Shown here piece after piece: positions 13,973 to 23,268 of a DNA stretch of 23,551 nt. Source of the DNA: Lachnospiraceae bacterium (GTDB lineage Bacteria > Bacillota_A > Clostridia > Lachnospirales > Lachnospiraceae). Numbering within the stretch: the stretch's first letter is position 1; each line of letters begins with the position of its first letter. Below the pieces are notes generated by a model. The model did no database searches and had not been told where the DNA came from. It saw only the letters and a list, made by a program, of their open reading frames with translations. A program made the translations under genes and the position numbers. Location of the stretch: NCBI GenBank assembly GCA_021770615.1, contig JAETQR010000068.1:1-23551 (forward strand), in the 5' to 3' direction.

Positions 13973-16645
13973 CTATGCCAGCATAGACTGTTTCAAAATA
14001 TTTTTCCCTGATATTATCATTGCAACAATACAAATAACTAAATTTAATACCACCATGCAGACCAGATATCCTACTGGTATCATCATCTGTGGATGAAGAT
14101 ACAAATATACTTTCGTCATAAAATAATAAAGGACTTTTTGTACAATAAAATACATGACAAGCATTACGATACTAGAATATAATCCATATCTCATTCCTTC
14201 TTTGGTAAGCATCCGAAGAAATCCGGTGTCCGTAATCCCCATTGCCCGAAGTATTGCAAATTCATGCTTTCTCTCAGCAACTAAATACTGCATACTATTC
14301 ATGATATGAAGAAGACTGATTCCTAGAAGCACTACCGCTATTCCATAAAAGAACATCATCTGCTGATTCAGATACATATTCTGAGCCTCAATCTGCGGAG
14401 TATAATCTTTAACTACACATTTTTTTACTCCAGATGTTGCAGTACGAATCTCATCAGCACATTTGGAAGCATCTGCATCCGCATTTAAGGAAATACTAAT
14501 GGTCCGATATCCTGTAATGCCGAAATACTTTTCCATCTGCTCATTCGTCATAATAATATCTACATTACAATCTACTGTATCTCCAATAAAAGTCTCAACC
14601 TTGCCAAGCGGTCGGCTGACCACGCCATCTATTTTCAATTTCAAAGTGCTGTAGTTTTGTTCATCGCTTAAAAATTTTAATATATCTGGATCTGCCTCTG
14701 CATCTTTTGGCACACGAACCTGTACTTCATCTCCCGTTTTTATGTCAATTCCGTTATAATTTCCCTGACCATCCATTAGCGTCTTTAAAATTACCGTATT
14801 TTCACTGCGCATCTGATCCGGATCTATGTTTCCTTCCAGAAGATAATCATTAAGTTTTTCAAGCATTTCATCATCATATCCATAGATATTGACTTTCAAT
14901 TTATAATCATCATCTCCTGTTTGAACAATCTGTCCATTATACTTCTCCATGATCTCAGGATCCGGATCAAATCCTTCTATCTCCGCTGTCTCAGGGAAAT
15001 AGGATGTCCATTTTAAAGTTCCGTCATCCAGCGGAATTTCTCCCAGCATATATCGTACCGGAAGGACCGATCCAAGACCTTCTATAGATTTTATCTGTTC
15101 CGCTATCTGCTTCGGAATAATATCCGACAGACGATCTGATTCCTCATATACCTGAATATCAGATTCCAGCCCATCGTCGGCAGCAAAAGTTAGACTATTA
15201 TTAATCCGAGTATTTTCAGCCACATAAGCAGCCCCAAGAAAAATGACGCTTCCTATGGATAGAGAGAGCAGGATACCTATAAATGTACCTTTTCTGGAAA
15301 ACATAAACCGTTTTGTCAAGATTCCTGTTAAGTTATCATGTTTCAGGCTGTAAATTTTCCGACTTCTCCTTGCCCTCGATGTGTCCTTAATAATCATCTG
15401 GCGAAGCGTTAGAGTACTCATTTTGTGTACAAGAATGACACTAATCACTGCGAGGAATAGCAACAAGAATACAGCACTATACACAATAATCTGCCAATCA
15501 ACATGAAAAACTCCTGCATTTGACAGATCAGATACAGATAATTCTGAAGCAGTCTCCCCGATACTGACACCACTATGGATACTGATATTTCTGGTAATAA
15601 AAATTCTCCCTGTTTTACTATAAATAAGTGCGGCTGCACCGTTTCCCAATACACACCCACTCGCATACGCACCTATAAAAATCAATAGAAGTTCAAACAT
15701 CAAAACACGAAATGTTCCTGTACCAGTCATTCCCAATGTCTGCATTACGCTGTACTGAGAAAGCCGTTTCAGAACAGATACCTGAAAGATACTATAAATG
15801 ATAAAGGCACAAAAGAATGTTAACGCAATCAGCACAGCTGTCTCTGTCAAAACATCATTCTCATTCAGAACAGCCCAAGCATAGGGCAGCCCCATAGTAG
15901 GATCACGAAGCGCTTGGCATATCTCCGAAAAAGGTATGGTCTCATCATATCCCCCTACATATCCGGCTAATCCTTTATTTACTTCAAAAATATCATTATC
16001 TATACTATACTGTTTTATAAACGCCTGCATCTGCTGATACGCAGGTTTGTTTTCTTCAAACTTTACATACAAAAAACTTCCATTTGTTCCATAATCCAGA
16101 TTTGGAGCTACAAAAACCTGCATATAATCCCCCAGTAGTTCACTGATCTTTTCTGGCATTTCAGTCAAAATTCCGCACAGTATAAAAGTCTCTCCATCCA
16201 GTTCAAATTCTGATCCGATAGTCTCTGAAATCTCCAAATTACGAAGAGTCTGGACATCCATAGCCATCTCATTATTTTCTTCAGGCATCTTTCCTTTGAG
16301 TAATTCTCTGCCCATTATTTCCAGATACCCTTTATCCGCCGATACATACTGGATATCAAAAGGGTCTGTAATCGCTTTCTTTACCGTTTCCACCCCATAT
16401 TTTTCTACATCAAAGCCTGTGCCTTCCTGATTACTTTTAAAATCTGTAAACCATGAATAATCACTCCGTATATTATAATGCCAGTCCCCATATTCCACCC
16501 GGGCGTTCTCTTTCGCAGCCTCTTGTCCACTGACAAAAAGGGAACCTACACCCGTGAGAAGTGCTGACGAAAGCAGAATACCGATAAATAGTGCTACTGT
16601 TTGTCTTTTATAATACCGCATATATTTATACGCCAGTTTTAACAT
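13973..16645 (-). CDS. ABC transporter permease, FtsX/MacB type
   Basis: 890-aa membrane protein with two FtsX units. Helices lie near 16-38, then a large outside domain (about 40-262), helices near 267-290, 315-335 and 386-408; then helix 455-475, a second outside domain (about 478-760), and helices near 763-783, 821-843 and 857-878. The MacB/FtsX signature AERKHEFAILRAMGIT follows helix 763-783. This fits an exporter or peptide-detoxification transporter. It is longer than BceB (about 650 aa, ten helices), so it is a related but distinct subtype. It overlaps the ATPase gene by 7 bases and has GGTGGTG before ATG. Substrate is unknown; antimicrobial peptides or lipid-II-binding drugs are likely from context. 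Confidence 0.9.
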   Translation of the reverse strand: MLKLAYKYMRYYKRQTVALFIGILLSSALLTGVGSLFVSGQEAAKENARVEYGDWHYNIRSDYSWFTDFKSNQEGTGFDVEKYGVETVKKAITDPFDIQYVSADKGYLEIMGRELLKGKMPEENNEMAMDVQTLRNLEISETIGSEFELDGETFILCGILTEMPEKISELLGDYMQVFVAPNLDYGTNGSFLYVKFEENKPAYQQMQAFIKQYSIDNDIFEVNKGLAGYVGGYDETIPFSEICQALRDPTMGLPYAWAVLNENDVLTETAVLIALTFFCAFIIYSIFQVSVLKRLSQYSVMQTLGMTGTGTFRVLMFELLLIFIGAYASGCVLGNGAAALIYSKTGRIFITRNISIHSGVSIGETASELSVSDLSNAGVFHVDWQIIVYSAVFLLLFLAVISVILVHKMSTLTLRQMIIKDTSRARRSRKIYSLKHDNLTGILTKRFMFSRKGTFIGILLSLSIGSVIFLGAAYVAENTRINNSLTFAADDGLESDIQVYEESDRLSDIIPKQIAEQIKSIEGLGSVLPVRYMLGEIPLDDGTLKWTSYFPETAEIEGFDPDPEIMEKYNGQIVQTGDDDYKLKVNIYGYDDEMLEKLNDYLLEGNIDPDQMRSENTVILKTLMDGQGNYNGIDIKTGDEVQVRVPKDAEADPDILKFLSDEQNYSTLKLKIDGVVSRPLGKVETFIGDTVDCNVDIIMTNEQMEKYFGITGYRTISISLNADADASKCADEIRTATSGVKKCVVKDYTPQIEAQNMYLNQQMMFFYGIAVVLLGISLLHIMNSMQYLVAERKHEFAILRAMGITDTGFLRMLTKEGMRYGLYSSIVMLVMYFIVQKVLYYFMTKVYLYLHPQMMIPVGYLVCMVVLNLVICIVAMIISGKNILKQSMLA

Positions 16646-17352
16646 ACGCCATCACCACCTTTTTGGGGAAACAGGTGTGTTCCTGACGTTACCATTCCAT
16701 CTTCAATATGGATGATCCTGTCACAAATCTGTGCAATAGCCTCATTATGCGTTACCATCAGGATTGTCTGATTGTACTTTCTGCAGCTCGTTTTCAGCAA
16801 TCCGATGACTTCTATGGTTGTAGCTGAATCCAGGTTTCCTGTGGGTTCATCCGCCAGAAGGATTGCAGGTTTATTGACTAAGGCCCTTGCAATTGCAACC
16901 CTCTGCTGCTGTCCTCCTGACAACTCATTTGGATACTTTTTCCGTTTATCCCAAATCCCCAGCTCCTTCAGCAATTCTTCGATGTACTTACGATTGATAT
17001 GTTTCCCTTTATCAAAAGTTACCGGAAGGGCAACATTGTCATACACATTCAAGACGGGCATCAGACTGTAATTTTGGAATACAAACCCGATGTTTCTCCG
17101 CCGGAAAATAGTCAGTTCCTTTCTGGTAAGTGAACCGATCTCTTTTCCTTTTACAAGAATTTCTCCCTTTGTAGGAGTATCCAGCCCTCCGACAAGATTT
17201 AAAAGTGTTGATTTTCCGCTGCCAGATGTTCCTACAATAGCAATAAATTCTCCTTCTCCTACTTGTATATTGATATCCTTTAGCGCTTTTACCTGATTCT
17301 CTTTTTCACCATATATTTTTTCTACATGGCTTAATTCCAGTATTTTACTCAT
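16639..17352 (-). CDS. ABC transporter ATPase (MacB/BceA-like)
   Basis: 237-aa nucleotide-binding subunit that powers the FtsX permease encoded next to it. It has Walker A GTSGSGKST (41-49), a Q-loop in FVFQNYSLMPVLNV, signature LSGGQQQR (144-151), Walker B ILLADEPTGNLDS (164-176) and the switch histidine in MVTHNEA. The LMPVLNVYDNV and DEPTGNLDS wording is typical of the LolD/MacB/BceA branch. GAAAGGAG precedes ATG. It lies directly downstream of the kinase gene, with a -10 TATACT at 17389-17384, no good -35 and two BceR-like sites upstream, so activation by the adjacent regulator is expected. Confidence 0.94.
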   Translation of the reverse strand: MSKILELSHVEKIYGEKENQVKALKDINIQVGEGEFIAIVGTSGSGKSTLLNLVGGLDTPTKGEILVKGKEIGSLTRKELTIFRRRNIGFVFQNYSLMPVLNVYDNVALPVTFDKGKHINRKYIEELLKELGIWDKRKKYPNELSGGQQQRVAIARALVNKPAILLADEPTGNLDSATTIEVIGLLKTSCRKYNQTILMVTHNEAIAQICDRIIHIEDGMVTSGTHLFPQKGGDGVC

Positions 17353-17383
17353 GGCTTACCGCTCCTTTCCTGTTGATACCAAC

Positions 17384-17449
17384 AGTATATCTGTGGAATC
17401 TTGCATTTTCTTTACAGGGCGGTAATCAATTCTTACAGTTTTGTAAGAA
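17384..17449 (-). promoter_or_regulatory. Tandem BceR-like operators and activated promoter of the ABC operon
   Basis: Site 1, TTACA-N4-TGTAA at 17433-17446, sits inside a longer 8-bp inverted repeat (17430-17449) in the last codons of the kinase gene. Site 2, TTACA-N4-GGTAA at 17412-17425 (TTACC-N4-TGTAA on the minus strand), is 21 bases away, two helical turns. Both precede the minus-strand -10 box TATACT at 17389-17384. The motif matches TNACA-N4-TGTAA, described for BceR-type regulators. The -35 (AAGAAA) is poor, as expected for an activated promoter. Confidence 0.7.
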
Positions 17450-18331
17450 CACAGAAAAGCAGCTTCCTTCTCCATAGACGGACTTTACTACCATATAGCC
17501 TTTTTCCTTTTCAAGAATCAGATTCGACAGATACAGTCCAATACCGGAGCCTTCTATGTGCTCAATTTCCCGGCTTCTGTAAAAGCGTTTGAATATTTCC
17601 GTTATCTCCTCCTCATGGATACCGCATCCGTTATCTATAATCTGAATCTCCGTATAGATTTCATAGGGACAAACCTTGATCTGTATTGTGCCTCCCTGCT
17701 GTGTGTACTTGATCGCATTCTCCAGAAGATTTACAAAAACTTCAACCGTCCACTTCCGGTTATGAAACAGCAGGATATCCTCATATGGTTCCGAAACAAG
17801 CATGATCCCTTTCTTCTCCACCTTTTCATATACGGTATCTATTGCGTCCAGAAGCGTTTTTCTGATTGAGATTCCTTCTGCATCAAATACAATCACATCC
17901 TGCTCCAGTTTTACCATCTTAGCCAATGAGCCTGTAATCCAGTCCAGCTTATCAATCTGCTTTTTGATTTTTTCAGCCACTTCAGCTTTCTTCTTTTCCT
18001 CCAATTCCTGAGCGTTTAATATTTCTGTATAGATAGAGAGATTTGCTAACGGTGTTTTAAGCTGATGCGACATATTGGAAACAAGGCTTTTTACCTGCTC
18101 TTTTTCTGCCTCTGCCACTTCCACCTGTTTTCCCAAAACTTCCTGAATCCGGTTGATCTTATTTACCAAGGCAGACAGTTCTCCCTCCTGGACATCGGAT
18201 AGTTCTATCTTTTCCTGATTTAGCACACAATCTAATAACCTGTCTATCGATCGATAGGTTTTTCTATTTTTATAAATGCTGTACCCTGCAGTGAAACATA
18301 ACAGCACCACAAGTATGATATTGAGTATCAT
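17426..18331 (-). CDS. Sensor histidine kinase
   Basis: 301-aa kinase. A single hydrophobic helix (about 2-20) is followed by a cytoplasmic coiled linker and no extracellular sensor domain. The H-box MSHQLKTPLANL has His89. The N-box is NLLENAIKYT, and the ATP lid motifs are DNGCGI and GSGIGLYLS. With so little outside the membrane it probably senses through the ABC permease, as in Bce-type modules, although BceS has two helices. The ATG at 18331 is chosen because GGAAGGA lies before it and it falls 4 bases after the regulator stop; the earlier ATG at 18364 overlaps that gene. It is the second gene of the two-component operon. Confidence 0.92.
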   Translation of the reverse strand: MILNIILVVLLCFTAGYSIYKNRKTYRSIDRLLDCVLNQEKIELSDVQEGELSALVNKINRIQEVLGKQVEVAEAEKEQVKSLVSNMSHQLKTPLANLSIYTEILNAQELEEKKKAEVAEKIKKQIDKLDWITGSLAKMVKLEQDVIVFDAEGISIRKTLLDAIDTVYEKVEKKGIMLVSEPYEDILLFHNRKWTVEVFVNLLENAIKYTQQGGTIQIKVCPYEIYTEIQIIDNGCGIHEEEITEIFKRFYRSREIEHIEGSGIGLYLSNLILEKEKGYMVVKSVYGEGSCFSVFLQNCKN

Positions 18332-18335
18332 GTTC

Positions 18336-19010
18336 CTATTCCTTCCAAATATATCCGACTCCATGAACGGTTTTTATGAACTTTGGATTGGATGCATTCT
18401 CTTCTATCTTCATTCTCAATCTGCTGATATTCACAGAAACTGTATTGTTATCTACATACTTTCCGTCGCTATCCCATATCTGGCTTAAAATCTGTTCCTT
18501 TGACAGCACATGATTTTTATTTTCAATCAAGTACATCAGCAGCCTGTATTCTAATTTGCTTAATGTAATTTCTTCCTCATCCTTATAGACTTTACAGGTG
18601 CTTTTATCAATGACAATATTTCCGGAGCATAAATTTGCCGTTTCTGCTTTTTCATTCAGAATCCGTTTCATTCTCGCTTTCAGCACACCCAGGGAAAACG
18701 GTTTTGACAGATAATCATTCACCCCCAGTTCCAATGCCTTGATCTCATCCATTTCCGTATCACGGGCAGTCAGCATGATAATGGGAATCATGCTGAACCG
18801 GCGCACTTCCCTGCACAGGTCAAATCCGGTTCCATCCGGGAGGTTGCAATCCAAAAGCACAAGATCATAACTACCTTTTTTAATTTCCTGCTGTCCCTCT
18901 CTTCTGGTACCCACATCGAGAACCTCATAGCCATCTCCTTTAAAAGAAAAGTGTAGTCCTTCTCTTAAATCTATATCATCTTCAATAATTAACAGTTTTT
19001 TACCAACCAT
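18336..19010 (-). CDS. OmpR-family response regulator
   Basis: 224-aa regulator. The receiver domain (about 5-115) has the acidic pair in IIEDD, the phosphoacceptor Asp54 in VLLDCNLPDG, Thr in MLTARD and Lys in YLSKPFS. The winged-helix effector (about 130-222) has the usual LSKLEYRLLMYLIEN and NTVSVNISRLRMKI, ending TVHGVGYIW. AAGGAG lies 6 bases before ATG at 19010, so this start is preferred over 19031. It pairs with the kinase downstream and probably binds the two TTACA-N4-TGTAA-like sites before the ABC genes. The set resembles antimicrobial-peptide response modules carried by Firmicutes. Confidence 0.94.
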   Translation of the reverse strand: MVGKKLLIIEDDIDLREGLHFSFKGDGYEVLDVGTRREGQQEIKKGSYDLVLLDCNLPDGTGFDLCREVRRFSMIPIIMLTARDTEMDEIKALELGVNDYLSKPFSLGVLKARMKRILNEKAETANLCSGNIVIDKSTCKVYKDEEEITLSKLEYRLLMYLIENKNHVLSKEQILSQIWDSDGKYVDNNTVSVNISRLRMKIEENASNPKFIKTVHGVGYIWKE

Positions 19011-19321
19011 TATTTTCTCCTTCCCAGGCAATCATCACTCTAGTTATTTCACAGTGCCTCACTGGCTTTACTCGTATCTGTAATAAAGAAACTGTTTATA
19101 GAATAGCATATCTGCGAAAAAAAAGCATCTGCCAGCTTTCATCCACTGACAGATGCCATTACCCATTTTACATACTTCCCATACAAACCGATATCCGCTA
19201 TTTACCACCGTTTCTATATACTCCTATCCAACTTTTCTCACGTCACTTCTACACCCCTTTATTTTATCTACCATAATACAAAAAGAAGAACAAATCTTTT
19301 GAACGAACTACATTTTAGTAT
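19011..19321 (-). terminator. Intergenic region with the YodL-protein terminator
   Basis: About 310 bases without a gene. On the minus strand GCATCTGTCAG (19156-19146) pairs with CTGGCAGATGC (19135-19125) over 11 positions with one G-T pair, followed by eight T (19124-19117). This ends transcription coming from the YodL/sortase operon. Beyond it the promoter of the regulator gene must lie, but no convincing -35/-10 pair or BceR-like site is seen there. Confidence 0.75.
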
Positions 19322-22300
19322 TCAAACAAGCTCAACCCCTTTCTCGTTGCTATCTTTTCCCTGCTGTTTTGCAATGATCTCCTTATTGATTTTCAATCGC
19401 TCATGAATAGACTTCCTCTCCGTTTGCGCAGTTTTCGACTTTTCATTCCCAACAGATGCTATTGTCTTCCCTGTTTCCATTTCTGATTTTGATACCGTGG
19501 TCGGTTCTACTGATCTCTCTGGTGCTCTTTCTTCCAAACTGCAGAAACTCTGCAAATATGGCAGCACATGCTCCTGCATATCTGTAAGCTCTGCCATATA
19601 TGCCTGAAAGGATTCTTCTCCCTTTGCCTTCTGGTAATTCATCCAGCTTTCATCATGCAGCTTCATCTCATTCTGGCTCTTCAACTGACTAACAATGCCA
19701 CCGTTTCCATCTCCGATATTAATTTTCTCTTTTAATTCCTGCATCTGATCACGATCCGGATAATAAATTGTAAAATACATCTGAACTGTTTTCTCCGGCA
19801 TTCCTGTACTTGGATCTACTTTTGAAGCCAGATCCGCATCCATTTTGGCTGTTATTTCATCCAGGCTTCCCAGCTTCTGATACCCGGAAATGTCCATTTC
19901 CTTATCCTCACAGAAATTGATACGAACAACCGGCACTGCTGTCTCCGGTATCTCAGGCTGATAGGCTTTCAGTTTCTCCAGAAGTTCTTCTGCCCGTGGA
20001 GACTCTTCGCATTCCTCATCTATGATATCTTTCAAAAACGGAATGTACTTATGGGCATGTCCACATCTTAATTCCAATGCGACAGTTTCCACCATATCTT
20101 CCTCCGGGCTAAAGTTGTCATGATAATCATAAGAGTCAAAGTCTTCCGCTAATTGATCCATTGCTGCAGCCAGTTCATCCGCAGTCATTTTCTCCGGATA
20201 ATAATGGACATTCAATTCCTTCGGGGGATAATATCGAAAATCCGGAAACGCCTCTACAATCTTTTCCAGTGCCTCATGTACCATTGGAAGTGCTGCCAGA
20301 AATGCCACATCATCCAGGTTGTCTCCCCGGATCGTTTTCCGGCTGACCAGAGATACCTCCGCCTCATCATAAAAAGTATCATTAGGGTCACGGTAAATAA
20401 TGCCCATGCCGTTTCCATAGTAGCTTAACGTAGGGTCATCAATGATATCCCGGTATTTTGCAAGTATCTCATCCAGATTGGTACTCTTATATATTTTGCC
20501 AAGACTATGGTATTCATCACATTCTGCAGCATAGTATTCCAGATACGGCTCTTTCTTCGGAGGCATATTGTTCAGGATGTTATCGATCATATTGTAGTTT
20601 GCCTCCTCCAACTCTTCTACTTTTGCCAATGGCTTGTACTCCCCTAGGGCTTTCATCTGCTCCGTTTTTTCATCCAGATACCATTCGGATTTTTCAAGAA
20701 AATCTTCTAACGTTCCAGTCTTATCCGGTCTGATTGGGTTCATATCTACTCTCATATTTCCGACCTTATACCCTGCTTCATTCAATACGGAAAACAAATC
20801 GTCCTCACGGGCAGTCCCCTCATAAGCAATTACCACATCCACATCGGATTCCTCATTATATAACCCATCCCTTGTACGGCTTCCGTACACACGCACAGCC
20901 TGTATCCTGGCATCCAGATCATTTTCCATAATCTCTGCCTGTGCAATCGCCCATACAGTTTCTTCGATTTCTGATCGGCTCATTCCATTTAATCCAGCTT
21001 CCGAATCCCTATGATCCGAAATAACCGGAACCCGCTTTCTCTGGCTTCTTGCTTCCTGAAGGATCTCTGCCTCTACTTCTTTCGCTTTTTCATGCAGTTC
21101 ATCATAATCTACCGGTATCCGTTCTAACTGATCCAGTCCTTCATCCTCTAAAATATCCTGGACAGCCTCTCTCATAGAAATATCCGGATTATCCAAAATG
21201 CCTCCGTCCACGAGTTTATATTCCTTATCATAAAAAGAATAATCATACCCTTCCGTTGCTACCTGAATAGCAAAGAATTGATCCCCGATTCGGTAAGCCA
21301 ATTCTTCCTGGTTCAGTTCCGGCTCTAATTGCAGGAAATCCGGCAATTCACGGAAACTGATACTGTCTACAAAATAGGATTTTACATTCCCATTTTCATT
21401 GATGACTACAATATCACTGACCGATAAAGAATGCCCGGTATAATCTTCCGGATGAGCAATATTGAACTTCTCATACAGGGAATCCAATGTATCGCCATAA
21501 AGCATTTTATCTGAATAGATTAACTCATAATCCTCTTTTTTCACCTGATATCCATGTCTTTCAATGAAATTCAGATCCATGAATTCATATTCTCTGCCGG
21601 GACTGCCGTCTATGATCTGGTATATTCCATATCTGTTTTCTGTCCCCAGAAGAAGGTTTGCCTCTTTCAGTGACGTTATCTGTGGATACTCCTGCATCCG
21701 TTTCTCCAATGATCTGATCCGTTCCACATCCTCTATCTCCATCTGGTAATACTCCGGTCCTCTCTCAATCTCCATCCGTTCCCGCACCGCAATCGGTCTT
21801 GGGTAAGTGGTAACCAGAAATACTGCCTCCCCCGCATCGAACATCCTTAATGCTTCATCTCTTTCAATATCTGTCATTGGGGGCTGATACAATCCAGCTT
21901 CCTCAAAATCTATTTCGTCCTCCTGCTCCTGCATACGCTGCCACGCATCTTTTTCAATTCCATAGAGACCTTCATGTTCCAATATCATCTCCCTGCTGGC
22001 ATAGTCCCCATGAGTGCCATCGGACTGCAGGCAGTACACCTTTTCCCCGATACGATGCAGTTCCAGTGCCATCTCCTGACGAATCGGAAACATATCATTT
22101 GCGGTATAGCCATATCCTTTTAGCTCTGCCATACCCACGGAACGGTCTGGGAATCCGTCAATTTCCTCTCTGGCATTCCACAAGATTTCATCCACCTTCT
22201 TTTCATTCGAGGAACGTAAAGCGGTTGCAAGATCTCTGACCATTTTTCTGATATCATAATCATCTCCAGTCATAGCCGCATATTCCAGGACCTGTTCTTT

Positions 22301-22411
22301 CTGTTCCTCTGTAAATAAAATGTTTTCCCGCTGTTCTGCCCGTTCCATCTGTCTCTGGGCATAATCCCGGACTTCTTTTTCTGCCATTGTCATATTCCTG
22401 TTCATTGCCAT
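19322..22411 (-). CDS. YodL/LPD polyvalent protein with nucleotidyltransferase domain
   Basis: About 1030-aa soluble, very acidic multi-domain protein of conjugative elements. In order (numbered from the first in-frame Met at 22453): a charged helical start; a YodL-like segment about 275-318 (YGIYQI, LNFIERHGYQVKKEDYELIY); a DUF4316-like segment about 325-375 (SVSDIVVINENG, FVDSISFRELPDFL); an LPD16-like segment about 385-435; and a MNT-type nucleotidyltransferase about 515-575 with GSRTRDGLYNEESDVDV, giving Asp537 and Asp539, and a third Asp570 in NMRVDM. The rest is of unknown fold, ending in a disordered basic tail. ATG at 22411 (or 22417) follows GGAGGAG after the sortase stop. Polyvalent proteins are thought to enter or act early in the recipient, but no substrate is known. 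Confidence 0.8.
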   Translation of the reverse strand: MAMNRNMTMAEKEVRDYAQRQMERAEQRENILFTEEQKEQVLEYAAMTGDDYDIRKMVRDLATALRSSNEKKVDEILWNAREEIDGFPDRSVGMAELKGYGYTANDMFPIRQEMALELHRIGEKVYCLQSDGTHGDYASREMILEHEGLYGIEKDAWQRMQEQEDEIDFEEAGLYQPPMTDIERDEALRMFDAGEAVFLVTTYPRPIAVRERMEIERGPEYYQMEIEDVERIRSLEKRMQEYPQITSLKEANLLLGTENRYGIYQIIDGSPGREYEFMDLNFIERHGYQVKKEDYELIYSDKMLYGDTLDSLYEKFNIAHPEDYTGHSLSVSDIVVINENGNVKSYFVDSISFRELPDFLQLEPELNQEELAYRIGDQFFAIQVATEGYDYSFYDKEYKLVDGGILDNPDISMREAVQDILEDEGLDQLERIPVDYDELHEKAKEVEAEILQEARSQRKRVPVISDHRDSEAGLNGMSRSEIEETVWAIAQAEIMENDLDARIQAVRVYGSRTRDGLYNEESDVDVVIAYEGTAREDDLFSVLNEAGYKVGNMRVDMNPIRPDKTGTLEDFLEKSEWYLDEKTEQMKALGEYKPLAKVEELEEANYNMIDNILNNMPPKKEPYLEYYAAECDEYHSLGKIYKSTNLDEILAKYRDIIDDPTLSYYGNGMGIIYRDPNDTFYDEAEVSLVSRKTIRGDNLDDVAFLAALPMVHEALEKIVEAFPDFRYYPPKELNVHYYPEKMTADELAAAMDQLAEDFDSYDYHDNFSPEEDMVETVALELRCGHAHKYIPFLKDIIDEECEESPRAEELLEKLKAYQPEIPETAVPVVRINFCEDKEMDISGYQKLGSLDEITAKMDADLASKVDPSTGMPEKTVQMYFTIYYPDRDQMQELKEKINIGDGNGGIVSQLKSQNEMKLHDESWMNYQKAKGEESFQAYMAELTDMQEHVLPYLQSFCSLEERAPERSVEPTTVSKSEMETGKTIASVGNEKSKTAQTERKSIHERLKINKEIIAKQQGKDSNEKGVELV

Positions 22412-22424
22412 ATTCATTCTCCTC

Positions 22425-23189
22425 CTACTGTCCAATTCTTCTTGCAAGGACAATCAGCCTGCCGTTGGTGCTGGAATATTCACAGGTAGATAAAGAAAGC
22501 AGCTCATCTTCTTCCCTGACGGTAACTCCCGTCGGATAAAGTTGATAAGCTGCCATTTTCTGTAAATAATCCATCTGCTGTTTTCGTGTTTCTTTGTGTA
22601 AATAATCATAATAACCGCCGCTTTGTGCCACATTCGTCACATACACAGCAGCCACTTCATACTGGTATTTCTGGTTTTCCAGATATAGCGTGATTTCCTT
22701 ATACTCACGGTAAAACTCTTCTTTTTTATACCCATTTAATTGCTTGAACATACTGCCATCTTTCATTTGATGACCATAAATAATCAAATGCTCCTGCCTG
22801 GCATCAACATCATTCCGGCAATCCAACATCAGTGTTCCACAGATAGCATAGTTCTTTTGAAAATCGTGGTGGAGATAAAACTCATTATCTTTTCCCTGCA
22901 CGACCGGATAACTGATATCGGTAGCATCAATCTTCAGCCACCCGATACAGTCTGCATTTTCATCCAGCAAAGCCTGATAATCAAAGTCATCTATCTCTGT
23001 CAACGGATTATCTGCATTTGCTTCTGTCCCATCATCCTCTGTATCCTTTTCCGGAAACGCTATCTCCTCCACCTGCCGGTAATTCTGTCTGTTGTCATAA
23101 GAATCCTGCCAGTAATCCAAGAGGAATTTCCCGCATATCACCGAAACAACCAGAAACACAATCAACATTACTTTCTCTTTTCTCTTCAC
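22425..23189 (-). CDS. srtB: Class B sortase
   Basis: 254-aa membrane-anchored transpeptidase that fixes surface proteins to the cell wall. One N-terminal helix (about 7-25) precedes the catalytic domain. The catalytic residues are His140 in IIYGHQMKDGSMF, Cys236 in LSLSTCEYSS and Arg244 in NGRLIVLAR. YPVVQGKDNEFYLHHDF is the usual early motif of class B enzymes. The GTG at 23189 is chosen because GGAAGG lies 9 bases before it; the ATG at 23210 directly abuts the upstream terminator's T run. It forms an operon with the YodL protein, which follows with only the ribosome-binding site between. In clostridial ICEs such sortases accompany the mating-channel and adhesin genes; no substrate is visible here. 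Confidence 0.93.
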   Translation of the reverse strand: MKRKEKVMLIVFLVVSVICGKFLLDYWQDSYDNRQNYRQVEEIAFPEKDTEDDGTEANADNPLTEIDDFDYQALLDENADCIGWLKIDATDISYPVVQGKDNEFYLHHDFQKNYAICGTLMLDCRNDVDARQEHLIIYGHQMKDGSMFKQLNGYKKEEFYREYKEITLYLENQKYQYEVAAVYVTNVAQSGGYYDYLHKETRKQQMDYLQKMAAYQLYPTGVTVREEDELLSLSTCEYSSTNGRLIVLARRIGQ

Positions 23190-23210
23190 ATAGCACATCC
23201 TTCCGGGCAT

Positions 23211-23239
23211 AAAAAAACCGGCAGGTATTTCACTGCCGG
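23211..23239 (-). terminator. Terminator between upstream ICE gene and sortase
   Basis: On the minus strand CCGGCAG (23239-23233) pairs with CTGCCGG (23224-23218) around an 8-base loop, then seven T (23217-23211). It ends just before the longest possible sortase start, so the sortase needs its own promoter or readthrough. Confidence 0.85.
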
Positions 23240-23268
23240 CGAATATCGGTTATAAAACATAATTGAAT

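Noticed and set aside
19011..19116. BceR-like site before the response regulator gene
   Set aside because: No TNACA-N4-TGTAA pattern could be found; only partial TTACAGA-like matches.
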